64,000 bases of DNA from Prunus persica (taxonomy: Eukaryota; Streptophyta; Magnoliopsida; Rosales; Rosaceae): NCBI RefSeq assembly GCF_000346465.2, contig NC_034010.1, forward strand, positions 23,594,570 to 23,658,569, read 5' to 3'. Each line of letters begins with the position of its first letter. The first letter of the stretch is position 1. The notes under the pieces are model-generated. The model saw only the letters and a program-made list of their open reading frames with translations. It was not told the DNA's origin and did no database searches. This document shows positions 34,452 to 47,269 of the stretch, piece by piece. The position numbers were made by a program, and so were the translations under genes.

Positions 34452-37400
34452 TGTTATAAAAAAATAATAGTTTTCCTCTTTATGTACAGTCAAATACAAA
34501 ACATTTATATTATAAATAACATATAAACAAATTGGAAAGCTTTGAAGGTATAATAAAATTGAAGAAAACAAAATAATAGGTAAGTAAAAGGAAAATAAAT
34601 AATAAGTAAGAAGGTGAGTTTGGTACGGTGAAGCACGTCAAAGACGCTGTCCTAAAGCCTTTGTAGCCTCCCTACGTGCAGGTACTGACGGTCTACAAGA
34701 CTCCAAGATTCGACCCCTTGTACACAAACTCAAGATCCGCTATGAGCACGTTCACAGACAGATATAGGTATCCAAGTCACATAACCATTGCCCAAAAATA
34801 ATAATAATAAAGTAGAGAATATATGTAAAACTAGAAAAGGATAAAATTAGAATGTGTATGTGATATTCTGATAGTGTATTGTGTATTATTGTGTGTCATT
34901 GTGTGTTTTGTGTAAAGGAGGAGTGGCCTTTTATAGGCATCCAAAAACATATAACCTTCACCAACCATAAAAGTTCACCAACCAAATAATTAAGGCATTC
35001 ACCAACCAGAAATAAAACCTGAATATTAAATATTTATAACCCCCATAATAAATAAAATAAAACAGCCAAAATAATTAAATAAATAAAATGGTTAAATTTT
35101 TAAAACCTTTTAAAATTCCAACAATCCCCCACAAGGTTTTCAAAATTTTACCATGACGAAAAAACAGTGAAAAATATATAATATATACGGGCAATATAAT
35201 ACTATGTAATAGGTGTAGGTGCCTTCCGGGCTTGAACCTTCACTTAGTGATGATAGTCTCCATTTGAGGAACCTGAGTGTACACAGTATTGAACTCGGCA
35301 CCTTTGATCAAATTTCAACATATCCCACACATAGTATTAGTTGAGACTTGGATGCGGGGTAACGCTATTTATGGCCATGTGCTAATCTTGATTCTCATGA
35401 GAGTTACTCGAGAATAGCCCAATTCTCACAGTCGCGGTCTCATGACGTCTCTCACTTAGGTGAGTTCTCCAAGAGTACATGTGACCTGCACCCTGCGGGA
35501 ATTTGCCCGCCTTGAAACTCATTCAGGGATAAATCCCTTCCTAACGTCACATAAAATAGCACTTTTGCCTTAGGGATGAGCAGAAGAATATCTCAAGGAT
35601 ATCTCCATAGTTTTATGAGTGCTATATGAGTCACGCAATATGGATTGTTTCTACCACATTGAACTTCCTTCATGGGATCTCCAATCACAGAAGTTGGGTT
35701 ACCTCCCTAGGTGACTCCCTTATGGGCTTAAGCACATTCCCCTTGACATTTTGCATTAATAGCCTCCTCCACGAGGCATGCATATCAAAACTAGCCTTCA
35801 CAAGGCATATATAATGTATGTCATGTATTTCTTCTCCATTTTAGCACGCTTTAAACCTGCATGTTATTAAAATATTTCCTACACAATAATGCACACAAAT
35901 AATTAGTGGATTTCACCTCAGTATAATTGGAAATACATCATACATTAAATCTTCTGATCAAGAGTACCTCTCAAGTCCATGAAACTTTGAGTACACCTGC
36001 TACCACTTATGAACAACAATATAACAATTAATTCATTAAATAAATTTAATTCAAGTCCATAAACACTGAGTATTTCAAGATACCCTTACTCCCTTTTGTG
36101 CACTCCAAATGGCTGAAATCATGATCACATATCCATGTTGAAATTGTATCTTGTCGATTCTCAATAGGAACCTATAAGACAAAAAGAAGTCTCTACCAAA
36201 ATTGTATACCAAGGTAATCATTAGTTGCACACATTTTCATAAAATTGAAGACAAGTTAGTCTCATAATAAAATTTGCATAATGAAACAAATTTCATACAG
36301 ACACAATATGTTTGCCAATAAAATATAGAAATTATTATGTCACTAAATGAATCTTTCCCATGAGAGCATAAAGAAATTGAAAACACACAAAAAATTATGG
36401 GAAAGAGAGAAGGACATCCTACATAAATGAATCTAATATTTTTCAGCAAAAAATTCTTAATGTTAGTAACAAATAAAATTATAGTATTAAAGTTTCCATT
36501 TAGGAAAATTCAACTTCCACAAATCGGTCCACAAGTTTTAAAATAAAAATATGAATAATTATCAAAACGCAAATAACGTAAGCATTTGAGCGCTAATTAA
36601 AATAGAATAAATATGAATAAAAGGAGATATGAAAACTCATATAATAAATATACAAAATAACTTCAATTTTAAAGAGGTAATCAAACCACTCAAAATCTGG
36701 GAAATTAAATTCAATATAAAATTGAAATTAATTTTGTATGTTGAACTACCCACAAAAATTCCAACAATTACTCACATAGTTAACAAAAAAAACTCAACCC
36801 CCACAAATTAAGGATACTCTCAAAAAAATATGAAGTCTGTATTAAAATTTTATTTATTTTTAAATTCATAAGATATGCTAACTCACAATCATATTGATAG
36901 TTAATGTAAATATAATAGTGAAACCACCGAAAGCCTCATATCTCAAATAAAATTTAGGGTTTGAAAGCTTACACCAAACTCAAAATTAAATGGTGCTTGC
37001 AGTGATATAATTTATCATTTTATATCAGTTTTCTCCAGAAGGTTTCACAAGTACACTTTCCGGCGATTAACTCAATGTGGCAGTTGTCAAGACTTTATAA
37101 TCAAAAGAACATTAGTTCACTCAATATATTTGTATCAAGATTAACTCAAGTAACTAATATGAAGGATTGCACAATCGAAATATATAGGCGTTGGCAACTT
37201 TAAAAGGAATCCAAGGCATTAAAGCAAAGATGTAATTAAATTGCATAAATGTTCAGAACATTAAAGGCAATAATCACCTAACAATATCAACAATTTTACT
37301 GCCAAAATAAAAGCTCTACATAAATTAAAGAATAAATAAAATCTCGTAATTGAATGTGAAATGCAAAAGCTTCCAAAAGAAGTTAAGAGCAATTAACTAA

Positions 37401-39512
37401 TTCTGGAATCAAAAGGAGCTAACGTCCAAGGTATTAAAGTGATGCATTTATACTACAAAAAAACTGTAGGTTTTCTCCCAAATTCAAAGCAATGACAGCC
37501 ATCAAAATAAATAATAATTAGCTCAATAAAACTTGCACTAATATCACATAAATTCTTTGCACGTTTTCGCAAAAATTAATAGATATAAATGAAAATAAGA
37601 ATCAATATAAAAATTGAATACACAGATAGACCAAATCTAAAATTGACGCAATATTAGATTTTGAATTCAAAATTAAACTACAAAAGAACGGTTTGCACTG
37701 TTTCTGTTTTTTCTTTCAAGGATTTGAAATCAAAGTAAATATTATACTACACATATTTGCGAAGATGCAACAATTGAGTATTCAAATCATATTTGTCTTC
37801 ATAAAACGAAAACTAAATTGTCTGTTCAATATTAATTCATAATTCATTAAACCACATAAAGATAGTGCATACAAATCCAACGTTAAAACAGTAATTTCAA
37901 ACAATAAACTTTAGTGCCAAGAATATATTATAATTGCTTCTCATGTTGGTATGAAGGACTTCCAAAAGTAAGAACAATAAAACGATATGAAGTCCAACTA
38001 AAAAAGATATAAAGGACAGGACCGTTATATAAAGGAAGATTGATGGCAACCAAAATGAATGAAGGCAAATGTAAAAAGGCCAAACACAATAAAATCAAAT
38101 GTATATACTTGGTTTGAAATTTTGATTATAAAAAACCAGATCAAAGATTTTGAAAAACTTACGTTTTGGTTTTTAAACACTTCAACCGTTCAACATTGGA
38201 TGTTTCACCATAAATTGATTAGTGAGTAATAATTAATTAATCGGTAATAAAACAATACAAGCTATTTAAAACAAACAGTAACTTAGAAAACGGACACACC
38301 ACATAAAATAATAATACATTGAGCTATAATAATAATACCACATAAATTAGTCTGTAGGTTTTTATTTTCAAACACTAGCATTAATTTCCCAAACGTTAGC
38401 AACAAATTATAAACATATAAATGTACCAACAATATTTAAAGCAGTTGAAATTGTATAGACAACATGAAAGCTTCAAACTGCATCTACCCAAAATAAATCG
38501 TAATTTTCATTTTGAAAATCCAATACAAATGTAAAAGCTTCAGTCAAAGAGTTAAAATATATTAAAGCTAGCAATACGGGAAGAAAACAACTTTAACATA
38601 CAAAGGCTGTAGATTGTTATAAAAAATAATAGTTTTTCTCTTTCCGTAAAGCCAAATACAAAACATTTATATTATAAATAACATATAAACAAATTGGAAA
38701 GCTTTGAAGGTATAATAAAATTGAAGAAAACAAAATAATAGGTAAGTAAAAGGAAAATAAATAATAAGTAAGAAAGTGAGTTTGGTACGGTGAAGCACGT
38801 CAAAGACGCTGTCCTAAAACCTTTGTAGCCTCCCTACGTGCAGGTACTGACGGTCTACAAGATTCCAAGATACGACCCCTTGTACACAAACTCAAGATCC
38901 TCTATGAGCACGTTCACAGACAGATATAGGTATCCAAGTCACATAACCATTGCCCAAAATAATAATAATAAAGTAGAGAATATATGTAAAACTAGAAAAG
39001 GATAAAATTAGAATGTGTATGTGATATTCTGATAGTATATTGTGTATTATTGTGTGTTATTGTGTGTTTTTGTGTAAAGGATGTTAGAGTATAGTGCTTT
39101 AGATTGTGACACTTGTCATAATCTTACTGTAGTAGTTAGTTTGTTATCTGTAGCTATATAGAAGACTTTCTCATGTAATTACTAATCTATTATTAAGAAA
39201 ATATATCAGATTGTTCTCTCTAGCTTCTCTCTCCAGCTTCTCTCTCTCTGCTCTAGATTCAATATACAAGATTACAGTATATGTTTGATCAGCTGATATA
39301 GATTAACGAGGAGTGGCCTTTTATAGGCATCCAAAAACATATAACCTTTACCAACCATAAAAGTTCACCAACCAAAAAATTAAGGCATTCACCAACCAGA
39401 AATAAAACCTTAATATTAAATATTTATAACCCCATAATAAATAAAATAAAACAGCCAAAATAATTAAATAAATAAAATGGTTAAATTTTTAAAACCTTTT
39501 AAAATTCCAACA
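34452..39512 (-). mobile_element. Non-coding LTR retrotransposon (LARD-like), complete with target duplication
   Basis: Two long repeats beginning TGTTATAAAA and ending AAAATTCCAACA bound a 5.06-kb unit: left LTR 34452-35123 (672 bp), right LTR 38616-39512 (897 bp, enlarged by a 227-bp insertion). GAGTG flanks both ends (34447-34451 and 39513-39517). A purine tract (complement of 'atcccccac' at 35124) adjoins the left LTR, so the element points to the minus strand. The 3.5-kb interior is very A/T-rich and has no gag or pol frame; it must depend on proteins from another element. The uninterrupted target reads through at about 63396 ('gcagagtgttccacag') and about 52594. Confidence 0.87.
39082..39308. 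mobile_element. Probable solo LTR nested in the right LTR of the LARD-like element
   Basis: The right LTR of the 34452-39512 element is interrupted after 'tgtgtaaagga' by about 227 bp starting TGTTAGAGTATAG and ending about TTAACG; the left LTR has no such sequence. The unit contains a (CT)-rich 'ctctctccagcttctctctctctgc' leader typical of plant copia LTRs. AGGA lies on both sides, but the target duplication is imperfect. Comparison of the two LTRs proves an insertion; the solo-LTR label is inference. Confidence 0.6.
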
Positions 39513-39890
39513 GAGTGTTCCACAGCGTTTAAGTTTTTAAACCACCCCAGTCGAGCCGTAAATCGGGATGCATCAACCTTTCTTGCAGTTTTCTTTAATA
39601 TGTCTTAATTAATGTTTGACTCCGAACCTGTCTGTTGGTGACCACTTAATTGGATGCATGATGCTGTGGAACTTAGAATAGATATGCGTAACTCATATCA
39701 TTACGTTTCTTCTGTTACTTTAGAAGGGAAAGATCAAAGTAAATTAAGTAAAATAATCTGCAGACTTTAGGTGCACTACTCTGAGTCTTCAGTATTTTCT
39801 TGCTCATAGATAAGAAACATTTGCCAATCTTTTATTAGCCTTGAAGACTTAACACCTTCATTTTAGTGTGTAAGTTTTCATATGCCGTAG

Positions 39891-42016
39891 TTACTTATAG
39901 AACTCCATAACCCAAAAGTTACAGACAAAACATTCGTATCTGATGCCATTAAATCCAGCACCAGTTGCCAGGGCCATGAATTCTTCTTCACTCCTCTCCT
40001 TCCCTCCCGGATATTGAATCATCATCATCACATCAAGTTGGGAAGTGCTTTTCACAGCAGTGCTAGTATCTGGCATAGCTGGAAGTAGTGCTTCCACAAC
40101 AATCACTTTTCCATTGTCTGGAATAGCTTTGTAACAATTCTTCAACAGCTTTAGGCAGTGCTCATCGCTCCAATCATGAAGTATCCACTACAAACAAATA
40201 TATCAGAAGACAAGTAGAACAGCTTCATATACATGGTTACCGTTGTTAAACTAAAAGAAGAAAACCAAAATTTAATTAATGCTTGAGAAATTCAAAAATT
40301 ACCTTCATAAAAATGGCATCCCCATTTGGAACACTAGCAAACATGTCTCCTCCAACATGTTCCACACCTGCAAAAAGACAAAAATCAATTAATTCCCATT
40401 TTATCCTCCAACATGTTCCGATAAAGCAAAAACGAAGATTTCACAATGAATCAAATAAGTCCTACCAGGATAGGAAGGGGCATGATTTACGACATGGGGC
40501 AAGTCGAAATTGATACCCTTTATATGTTGATATCTAGATGTGATCAGATTAAGGGTCATTCCCAAACCACCACCAACATCAACAAGTTGTGTGAGGTTCT
40601 TGTCTTCAAGACCCTTGTAGATATGAAGAAGTTTCTTGATGACAATGGTAGTGTGGTTAAACATTGCTGTGTTGAACGCTTGATTAAACCTGGGGTCCAA
40701 ACCTGGATACTCAAAAGCGTGCGTGCCATGGACCCTGTTAAATGGAATTCCTCCTTCAACAACTGCATCTTTCAGTTGAGACCTGTGAATTTATTATGTG
40801 TAGAAAGTTGGAGTTAGATACCCTAATTGTATTATAATTAGCACAAACTATGTGATTTGTTTCTTTGATTTGGGGAACTTAATAAAAGTTGAATTATATA
40901 GGGCCTTTCTTCTATTATTGGGTGGACCATGTATAATTTAAATAGTTACTTCCTTTGCCAAGATTCCAGACTGACTTTAATATTATGCCATTTTAAAGAC
41001 TATGGAGTGAGTCCGTCCCCTTACACTGAAGTGCCAATATAATTATGAGTAATGCATGTGCCAATATATTAATCAAACTTAAATAATAATAATAATTATT
41101 AGTCAAAAGATTAAAAATAAATGAAGAAAATATAGAAAAGGAAAGAGGATAATTAATTGAGATATTTAGTGATATACCCATTTCTAGCACTAATATTATA
41201 AATAAATCCTACACAATTGAATTCCTATAAACAAACCCAAAAAAAACCCAAAAAATGATAGCTGGCCTTATTGAATTTAATATTGATTATTAAATTACTT
41301 TGATGCCCTATTGAGTGCTTTGGGTATTTTTATGAGATTTTGGGGTTGGGCTTGTTTTAAGAAATTGATGGCAGTTTTGTAATTTATAAGAAGTTAAAAG
41401 CTTTTTTGTTATGTTGTAATGGGCTTTGGGTGTGTTTCTAAAGTCCATTTTATGTAGGATATTTTTATAATTTGGGCCCCCATATTGGGTATAATAGTGA
41501 ATCTCCCTAATTAATTAGTGGCAGGGGCAAGAGGGCTTAAGCTAACCAGCTTTCCATGTAGACCTTGTCTTGAGTGAATGTCAACACGGGGCCCAAAGAA
41601 CCACCTTCTTCATCATTCACAAAGTACTTAGACACAGGGCCAAGGCTGTACACCCTCTGAAAATCTGACCCACCACCATTTTCATCTTCATTAGCAGAAA
41701 CAAGAGAGCAATGGAGAACAGAGTGGCTGGTGAGGAGCCTGAGGATCCTATCAATCATCATGGGTGCCTCAGGGTTCTTGGCGCCAATCTTGGCTGCAAT
41801 CTCAGATGAAGAGAGCTTGGCGCCTGGACCCTCTTTGCCTATGATGTCAAAAACGCCAAGCTCAATTGCTGATTGCAGAGACATGGACAGCACAGAAGAA
41901 CCCACCAGCTGGATGGCATAGCAGAAGCTTTCATCTTCCTCTTCCTTTGTAATTTCATCCTCAGGCTCAGCATGATTTATTTTGGGATGGATTTTTCTCT
42001 CCAATGAAGAAGCCAT
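39891..42016 (-). CDS. Caffeic acid O-methyltransferase-like (COMT-like) gene B, apparently intact
   Basis: SAM-dependent class II plant O-methyltransferase, probably cytosolic and acting on a phenolic substrate; the substrate cannot be told from sequence. Four exons on the minus strand join in phase: 42016-41547, 40782-40466, 40367-40303 and 40187-39891, giving about 382 residues. The N-terminal dimerisation domain carries [16 protein letters not shown]-binding motif I is LVDVGGGLG (about 223-231), with Leu where GGGTG is common. The catalytic His is in [11 protein letters not shown] (His288), and the assisting acidic residues are in VIVVEALLP (Glu316) and [10 protein letters not shown] (Glu348). 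All junctions are GT..AG and no frameshift was found, unlike its three broken relatives. Its 3' flank matches the CURT1B 3' flank (about 39690-39870 versus 30215-30420). Confidence 0.88.
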
Positions 42017-42154
42017 TGGACTGTCTATGTTTACGTTCTGAAACTCGTTGCTAGTGGAATGGGTTTACTTATAGCTAGGAAACATAACATACAATCCACG
42101 TGGCTCTAGTATATAATATTAAGACGGAACACCAATTTAGTACTATATTGTTAA

Positions 42155-43088
42155 CAGGGGCGGAGCTATACTGGGACCAGTATGATCCCGAGCCTCATTT
42201 AAATTTTTATATATATTTTAAAAAGTAATATACTATTATGTATTTTTATATATATATTATTTCAAATATTTTACGTTTTGGTATGTACTCACATGTATTG
42301 TGGCGGCTCTATTAAAGCAAAATGAGCTGCTTCAAATTGCCCCTTTGCTCAGCTGGTAATGGTGCACTCCAGGTGTACAGATTACCTTATTTTCATTTTC
42401 AACATTTAGGTAAATGTCTTTGTCCTTTTACTTTCATTTATTTTTATATTACTCCATTTACTTAAGTTTACAATGTAAATAAGGAAGTACCCCTCATTTG
42501 GATTCAAATTAAAATACTAGAAAATCAAATTCCCACCAAATCAAAATATGAAAAATCGGTTTTAGTCCAAAATACGATTTATGCTAAAAATGATGGCTCA
42601 TTAAGTCAATATATACTTCATACTAAAATCTCATAAAATCAAGTTTTCTTATTTGATGTATAAAGAATGAAAACCACCAAAAATTATCTTGTGAAAATGA
42701 TTATTCCGAAAAACCACTTTTCATACTTAGTTAATAATTTTACATAAAACATTTTTTCATGTATGATATGAATGCATTGAGGGACCTAAGGTTTTTTTTA
42801 GTTTGTGAAATTTTGATTTTTTTCTTTCTATTGGATTTAATGGGGGGAAAAGCTTTAAAGATATTTGCTTAATCGCTACTTTTTGTCTATCTCTTGCAAT
42901 TTTTCTTACTTAAAATGTATTTGTCTATCCCTTTATCAAGGACAATTATGATTGCAACCAATAAGCAATATAATTCTTGACATATGTGATATATATTCTA
43001 TTTTTCGTATGTATTGTGAGTTCGTATTTTTGATTCTTTATCATTTATAAGAGGCCCCCACACACATAAAATTCTGGCTTCGCCACTG
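42155..43088. mobile_element. Non-autonomous hAT element 1 (CAGGGGCGGAGC ends)
   Basis: A 934-bp unit with terminal inverted repeats CAGGGGCGGAGCTA and TGGCTTCGCCACTG, flanked by the perfect 8-bp duplication ATTGTTAA (42147-42154 and 43089-43096). No transposase frame. It is a sister of the 48391-49016 element, sharing 'actgggaccagt' and many internal blocks. It sits about 140 bp upstream of the COMT-like gene B start codon, in its promoter. Confidence 0.88.
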
Positions 43089-43329
43089 ATTGTTAATATA
43101 TTTAGTTGAGTTGAACTCTATATTGTATTTCAATTATTCGGACCTTCTATGTTTTAGATATTACTTCAAATATTATCTATGCAAAAATATCACTTGATTT
43201 CGAAGTTATTAATTCAACCACTTAATTAAATAGTTGTGATTTTAATGTTATTTTTGTTAGTCACAACTACATATTTCAATGTTTTTAATTTGCTCTGATC
43301 TTTTAAGTAAAATTCGTAACAAGCCACAC

Positions 43330-45173
43330 AAGATGCCGATTACATCAAGTTATTTCGAGAATCCTCGAGAAAAGAAGACTGCCTAATATGTTGACTTTAT
43401 TATAACTTCTCCCAAAGTGACAATATATCAAGGATCAATTGTGAAACATATTGGAAAATATAGTTTGACTTTTCGTGGAAGTAATGAGAAGATCCATGAT
43501 TTAACAATGGAAATTCTATGGGACAAGTGGAAATGATTGCAAAGTGGGACCCATTTATGAAGGAGTATGTTTGACGTATGGATGACAAAGAGACGCTCAT
43601 TATCATTATCTTAGTCATAAGATTCAAAATGAATTGATACTTTTGTTAGATTCAAAGTAGGGTGTATGCAGAGGGTGGGGAAGGGAGCTACTCAGTAGTG
43701 GTGGATAATTGGTGTTGGAAGATGCATGAATAAAAAATATATTTATCGTTCTATTACTTTCAGAAATTTTAAGTTTCTTAGTTATAGAAAATTTACAGAA
43801 ATACCCTTAAACTTAAAGGAAAGTTTAACAGAGTTAGTATTAGGTGGTACATTGCAACACTGTGTAAAGTTTAGGTGATTAATAATAAAAATTAAAAGCT
43901 CAGGTAGTAATTTTGCACATGCCTAAAAGTTCAGGTGGCATTTATGCAAATTTCCCTAATTTTTTTGGAAAAGTATAGAGAAATGGGTTTACAGAAGTTA
44001 TGTGTACTGCTAAAGAAATTGCTACTGACATGGGAATTGACCCGGTGTTTCTTGAGAAGCGAAAAGTTCATAGAAAAAAACATTTTGATGAGAATACTTG
44101 TAAGCCATCCCAATTAGTTCCTGAATCAATTGAAGAAAAGTTTAGAATTGATTACTTCTTGTATTTAGTGGACCAAGCTATTCGTTCTTTACGGGGAAGG
44201 TTTCAACAATATCAAAAGTATGAGAATATTTTTAGGTTTTTGTTTACTTCAGAGAAGTTAAATTCATTGGATGATTGCAATTTGAAGAATAGTTGCAATC
44301 ATCTGAAAAGCATTTTGAAAAATGACAAGTTTTCTGATGTCGATGGGAATGATTTATTTGTTGAGTTGAAAGTTTTACGGAAGCTTTTACCAAAAGAAAA
44401 TATCACAGCCACTGCATATTAAATTTCTTAAAAAGATTAAATTGTTTTCCAAATGCATTCATTGCATATAGAATCCTTTTGACTATTCCCGTTACTATTG
44501 CACCTGCAGAAAGAAGTTTTTCAAAATTAAAATTGTTAAAATCATACTTGCGATCAACTATTTCTCAAGAAAGATTAAACGGACTAGCTTTGATTTCAAT
44601 TGAAAGTGAACTTCTAGAAAAACTTGATTATGAATATTTGATTGATGATTCTCTTCTAAAAATTCAAGAAGATCAATTTTCAGACATTAGTATTGTACTG
44701 GCTGTGTTTTTTAAAAAGCACTCGTAATAGTTTTAATTCTTCAAATAAAGACAACAAATACAATGTGAATGATTTTTGGATATTTCAGTATGTTTTTGTT
44801 GTTGCTTTTGTGTTTAATGCAAATAATCTAATTTGTTAATGACATTTGTGTGCAACTACTCTTTAATTTGTGATTACCAATTTTTTTTCCTATTAAAAAC
44901 AGATTGCTTATTGGAGTCAGCAAGGGACCTTAAAGGGGCATAAGGAGCTTATTTTTGTACCAAACATTTAACTGTATCAAATGGAAACATTTAAATTTTT
45001 ATGAATTTGATTTTTGATTGTCATTACATATTTATTGATTGTGACTTTTGTTCTAAAAAAATTGTTTATGACATTAAGTTATGACAAATTTTTATAGTAT
45101 TTTTGTATTAGATTATGTGAGGCCCCAATTTAAGTTTCGCATAGGACCCTCAAATTCTCAAAGACGGCCCTAC
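43330..45173 (+). pseudogene. Decayed hAT transposase (zf-MYM/TTF type) gene
   Basis: Scattered pieces of a hAT transposase lie in changing frames. A 'SLTFRGSNEKIHD' segment near 43455 matches the N-terminal TTF/DUF4371 region. A long block at 44000-44422 (IATDMGIDPVFLEKRKVHRK, FRIDYFLYLVDQAIRSLRGR) and the C-terminal dimerisation segment at about 44480-44727 (VTIAPAERSFSKLKLLKSYL, RSTISQERLNGLALISIES) follow. Stops, frame changes and a foreign stretch at about 43630-43930 show it is dead. A terminus-like 'caaagacggccctac' is at about 45159-45173; the matching 5' terminus was not located. Confidence 0.75.
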
Positions 45174-45690
45174 AAGGATGGTACGTACCAATTACCAAAC
45201 AACTTTTCTGGAAGTGGTAGGTGTTGAGTGATTGAAGTTAGGACCCTGTACCCATAGCATGATGAACGCCTAAAATTATGTTACACGTGGTGGTACTTTA
45301 CTAGCGTGAGACCTATTCATTTGTGAATTAGACAAAGGCTCTGAATCAAGAAGATTGAGTATAAGGCTCTGAATCAAGAAGATTGACTATCTTTTGCTCT
45401 ATTGCAAATGCGTGTTTTTCATGCTAATCTAGTAAATTGGTTTTGCAGATTGGCTATTTTAGAAAATGGTTTTTTGTATAGGGCCCTCAAAATCTCAAAG
45501 ATGACCTGCAAAAATGGTACATACCAATTACCAAACAACTTTTCCGGAAGTGGTAGGTGTTGAGTGATTGAAGTAAAGAATTGACGACAAGGACCCCGTT
45601 TTCCATATGCTCTGTTGCAAATGCATGTTTTCATGCTAATCTAGTAAATTGGTTTTGCGGATTGGCTATTTTAGAAAATGGTTTTTCTTA
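45140..45690. repeat. Diverged tandem duplications, period about 335 and about 209 bp
   Basis: The block 'aattaccaaacaacttttc.ggaagtggtaggtgttgagtgattgaagt' occurs at about 45188 and 45527. The block 'catgctaatctagtaaattggttttgc.gattggctattttagaaaatgg' occurs at about 45420 and 45631. A short 'aaggctctgaatcaagaagattga' tandem pair is at about 45334-45390. No coding content. Confidence 0.65.
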
Positions 45691-45804
45691 ATCTCTACTT
45701 AATTGGCTAATTTTGTATGAAATAAGGATATAATTTAAAACATCTTTGACATTTTCATCAATATATCGCTAATTAACCACATGATTCATTTGAATAATAA
45801 CCTT

Positions 45805-45895
45805 ACTTAAGATAATGGAATGATCATATGACTAATATGAAGGTCTGCATGAGGAGTCCATATATAGCATCCTCACTATAGAATTTCGCAAGGAA
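45805..45895 (-). repeat. MITE-like fold-back element, copy 2 (inverted, partial)
   Basis: Read on the minus strand it starts 'gcgaaattctatagtgagg' and continues with 'accttcatattag', closely following copy 1 at 15264-15340. Immediately after it on the + strand, 45901-45960 resembles a very short, decayed piece of COMT exon 1 ('tacttggacaca...caaggct'). Confidence 0.5.
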
Positions 45896-46000
45896 GCACC
45901 ATTCATTTGTCACAGAGTACTTGGACACACACCAAGGCTAAAAGCTTAAAGCTGTAGAGCCTTTTTGGCTAAGATATAAAAAAAAAAAAAATACCAATCT

Positions 46001-46464
46001 TGTTGTAAAATGAACGGGATATGCTAGAATATTGAGTAGCACGTAAAGTAAATAAGACACAAAATTTAACGAGATTCGGCCTTTCTTACGTCCTCGGAGA
46101 GCAGTAGCAGTAACTTTTCCACTATGTAAAAGAATAAGGCTACAATTTTAGTATTTACAATATATGTGGCTCACTGACTTTTCTCTCTTGGAGAATTTCT
46201 CTCTACTCTCTTTTCTCTCCACTCACTCACCCTCTTTCTTTCCTTCCTTTCTTTTCTCTATGCCTGGGCTCTCATTTCTTCTCGGATGGTGTGTGTGTCA
46301 AAGGAAGGGGGAAGCCTTATTTGTAGGCAGAATTCTGTGGCTACTTACTCATATTTCTTTGGCTTCACGTGGTTGTTGGCAGACAAGCTTCACCATTATT
46401 CTTCTTCACTCAATTAGGTAGTGGGCTCTATCATTTTGGGCTCAGCATTCTTGACTTTACAACA
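46001..46464. mobile_element. Solo LTR with perfect 5-bp target duplication (AATCT)
   Basis: A 464-bp unit begins TGTTGTAAAA and ends TTTACAACA (9-bp inverse ends), flanked by AATCT on both sides (45996-46000 and 46465-46469). The 'aacgagattcggcc' to 'tacgtcctcgg' stretch is of a type common in plant copia LTRs. No internal region or second LTR. Confidence 0.82.
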
Positions 46465-46469
46465 AATCT

Positions 46470-47269
46470 CAAATTAACTTTTGAACTCTGTGTTTTGTGT
46501 ACAGAAAAGGAAGATTAGAAAGATTTGTTTTACTCGTTGACCAAAGCAGAATGAAAGATTTGTTCTACTGGATAGTTGATCTCTTTCATTGTCTTCACTT
46601 AATACATAATTTCCAAACCTTTAACCTTAATTAATCCCTGTTGCAGAGTAATTAAGGGTAATTCAATAAATTAAATGGGGTGCTGAATGATTAATTGATT
46701 TGACTCAACATTAACCCACTAAATGAAAAGTCGACTAAACCTTGAGATCGTTTGGCTAATATTTTTTGTATTATTAATTTAATACTACTAATCAGGACGC
46801 TCTGAGAGGTTCAATAACAGCATTAAGCATAAGAGATTATTGAGGGCTAAATGAAATGATTAAGCATGAGAGGTAGTCTTAAACAAATCCAAAGAAGATC
46901 GAGTGTTGAGGTCCCTGTCCCAGAATTTCAAAGAGGATCAAGGTAGCGTTAATACAGATTAACAGTCTCGCAATACAATTAACATGCTAAGTGCATGTTA
47001 CATATAAGTATTTGTCTGACAACATAAATTTCCAAACGGCCGACCTCTTTCTTGTATACTTCTATGTACCTGAAAGATGGAGGGTTGGAGGGCCATTCAT
47101 GCATGTAGTACTCCTCGAGAGGGTAGCAATGGAGTCTGAGAGTCTCCAGTAATCTTTCCACTTTATGGCAGATGAAAAAACTCCTTGTTGATAAATATGT
47201 GAACATTTCTTCACTTTGTCAGCGAGATACATGTAACTATAGTACAATAATTTGTTTCCGCACCTTGTA
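46470..47269. other. Intergenic stretch, partly duplicated near 61120
   Basis: No coding exon. The 'gatttgactcaacattaacccactaa...aaaagtcgactaaacctt' block at about 46697 matches about 61133-61182, which lies just before the duplicated CURT1B last exon. The duplicated module therefore extends upstream of that exon. Confidence 0.5.

Noticed and set aside
42345..42390. tRNA-like 'gctcagctggtaatgg' stretch inside hAT element 1
   Set aside because: It looks like a tRNA A box, but no B box, acceptor stem or cloverleaf follows. The sister element has the same stretch diverged at about 48589.
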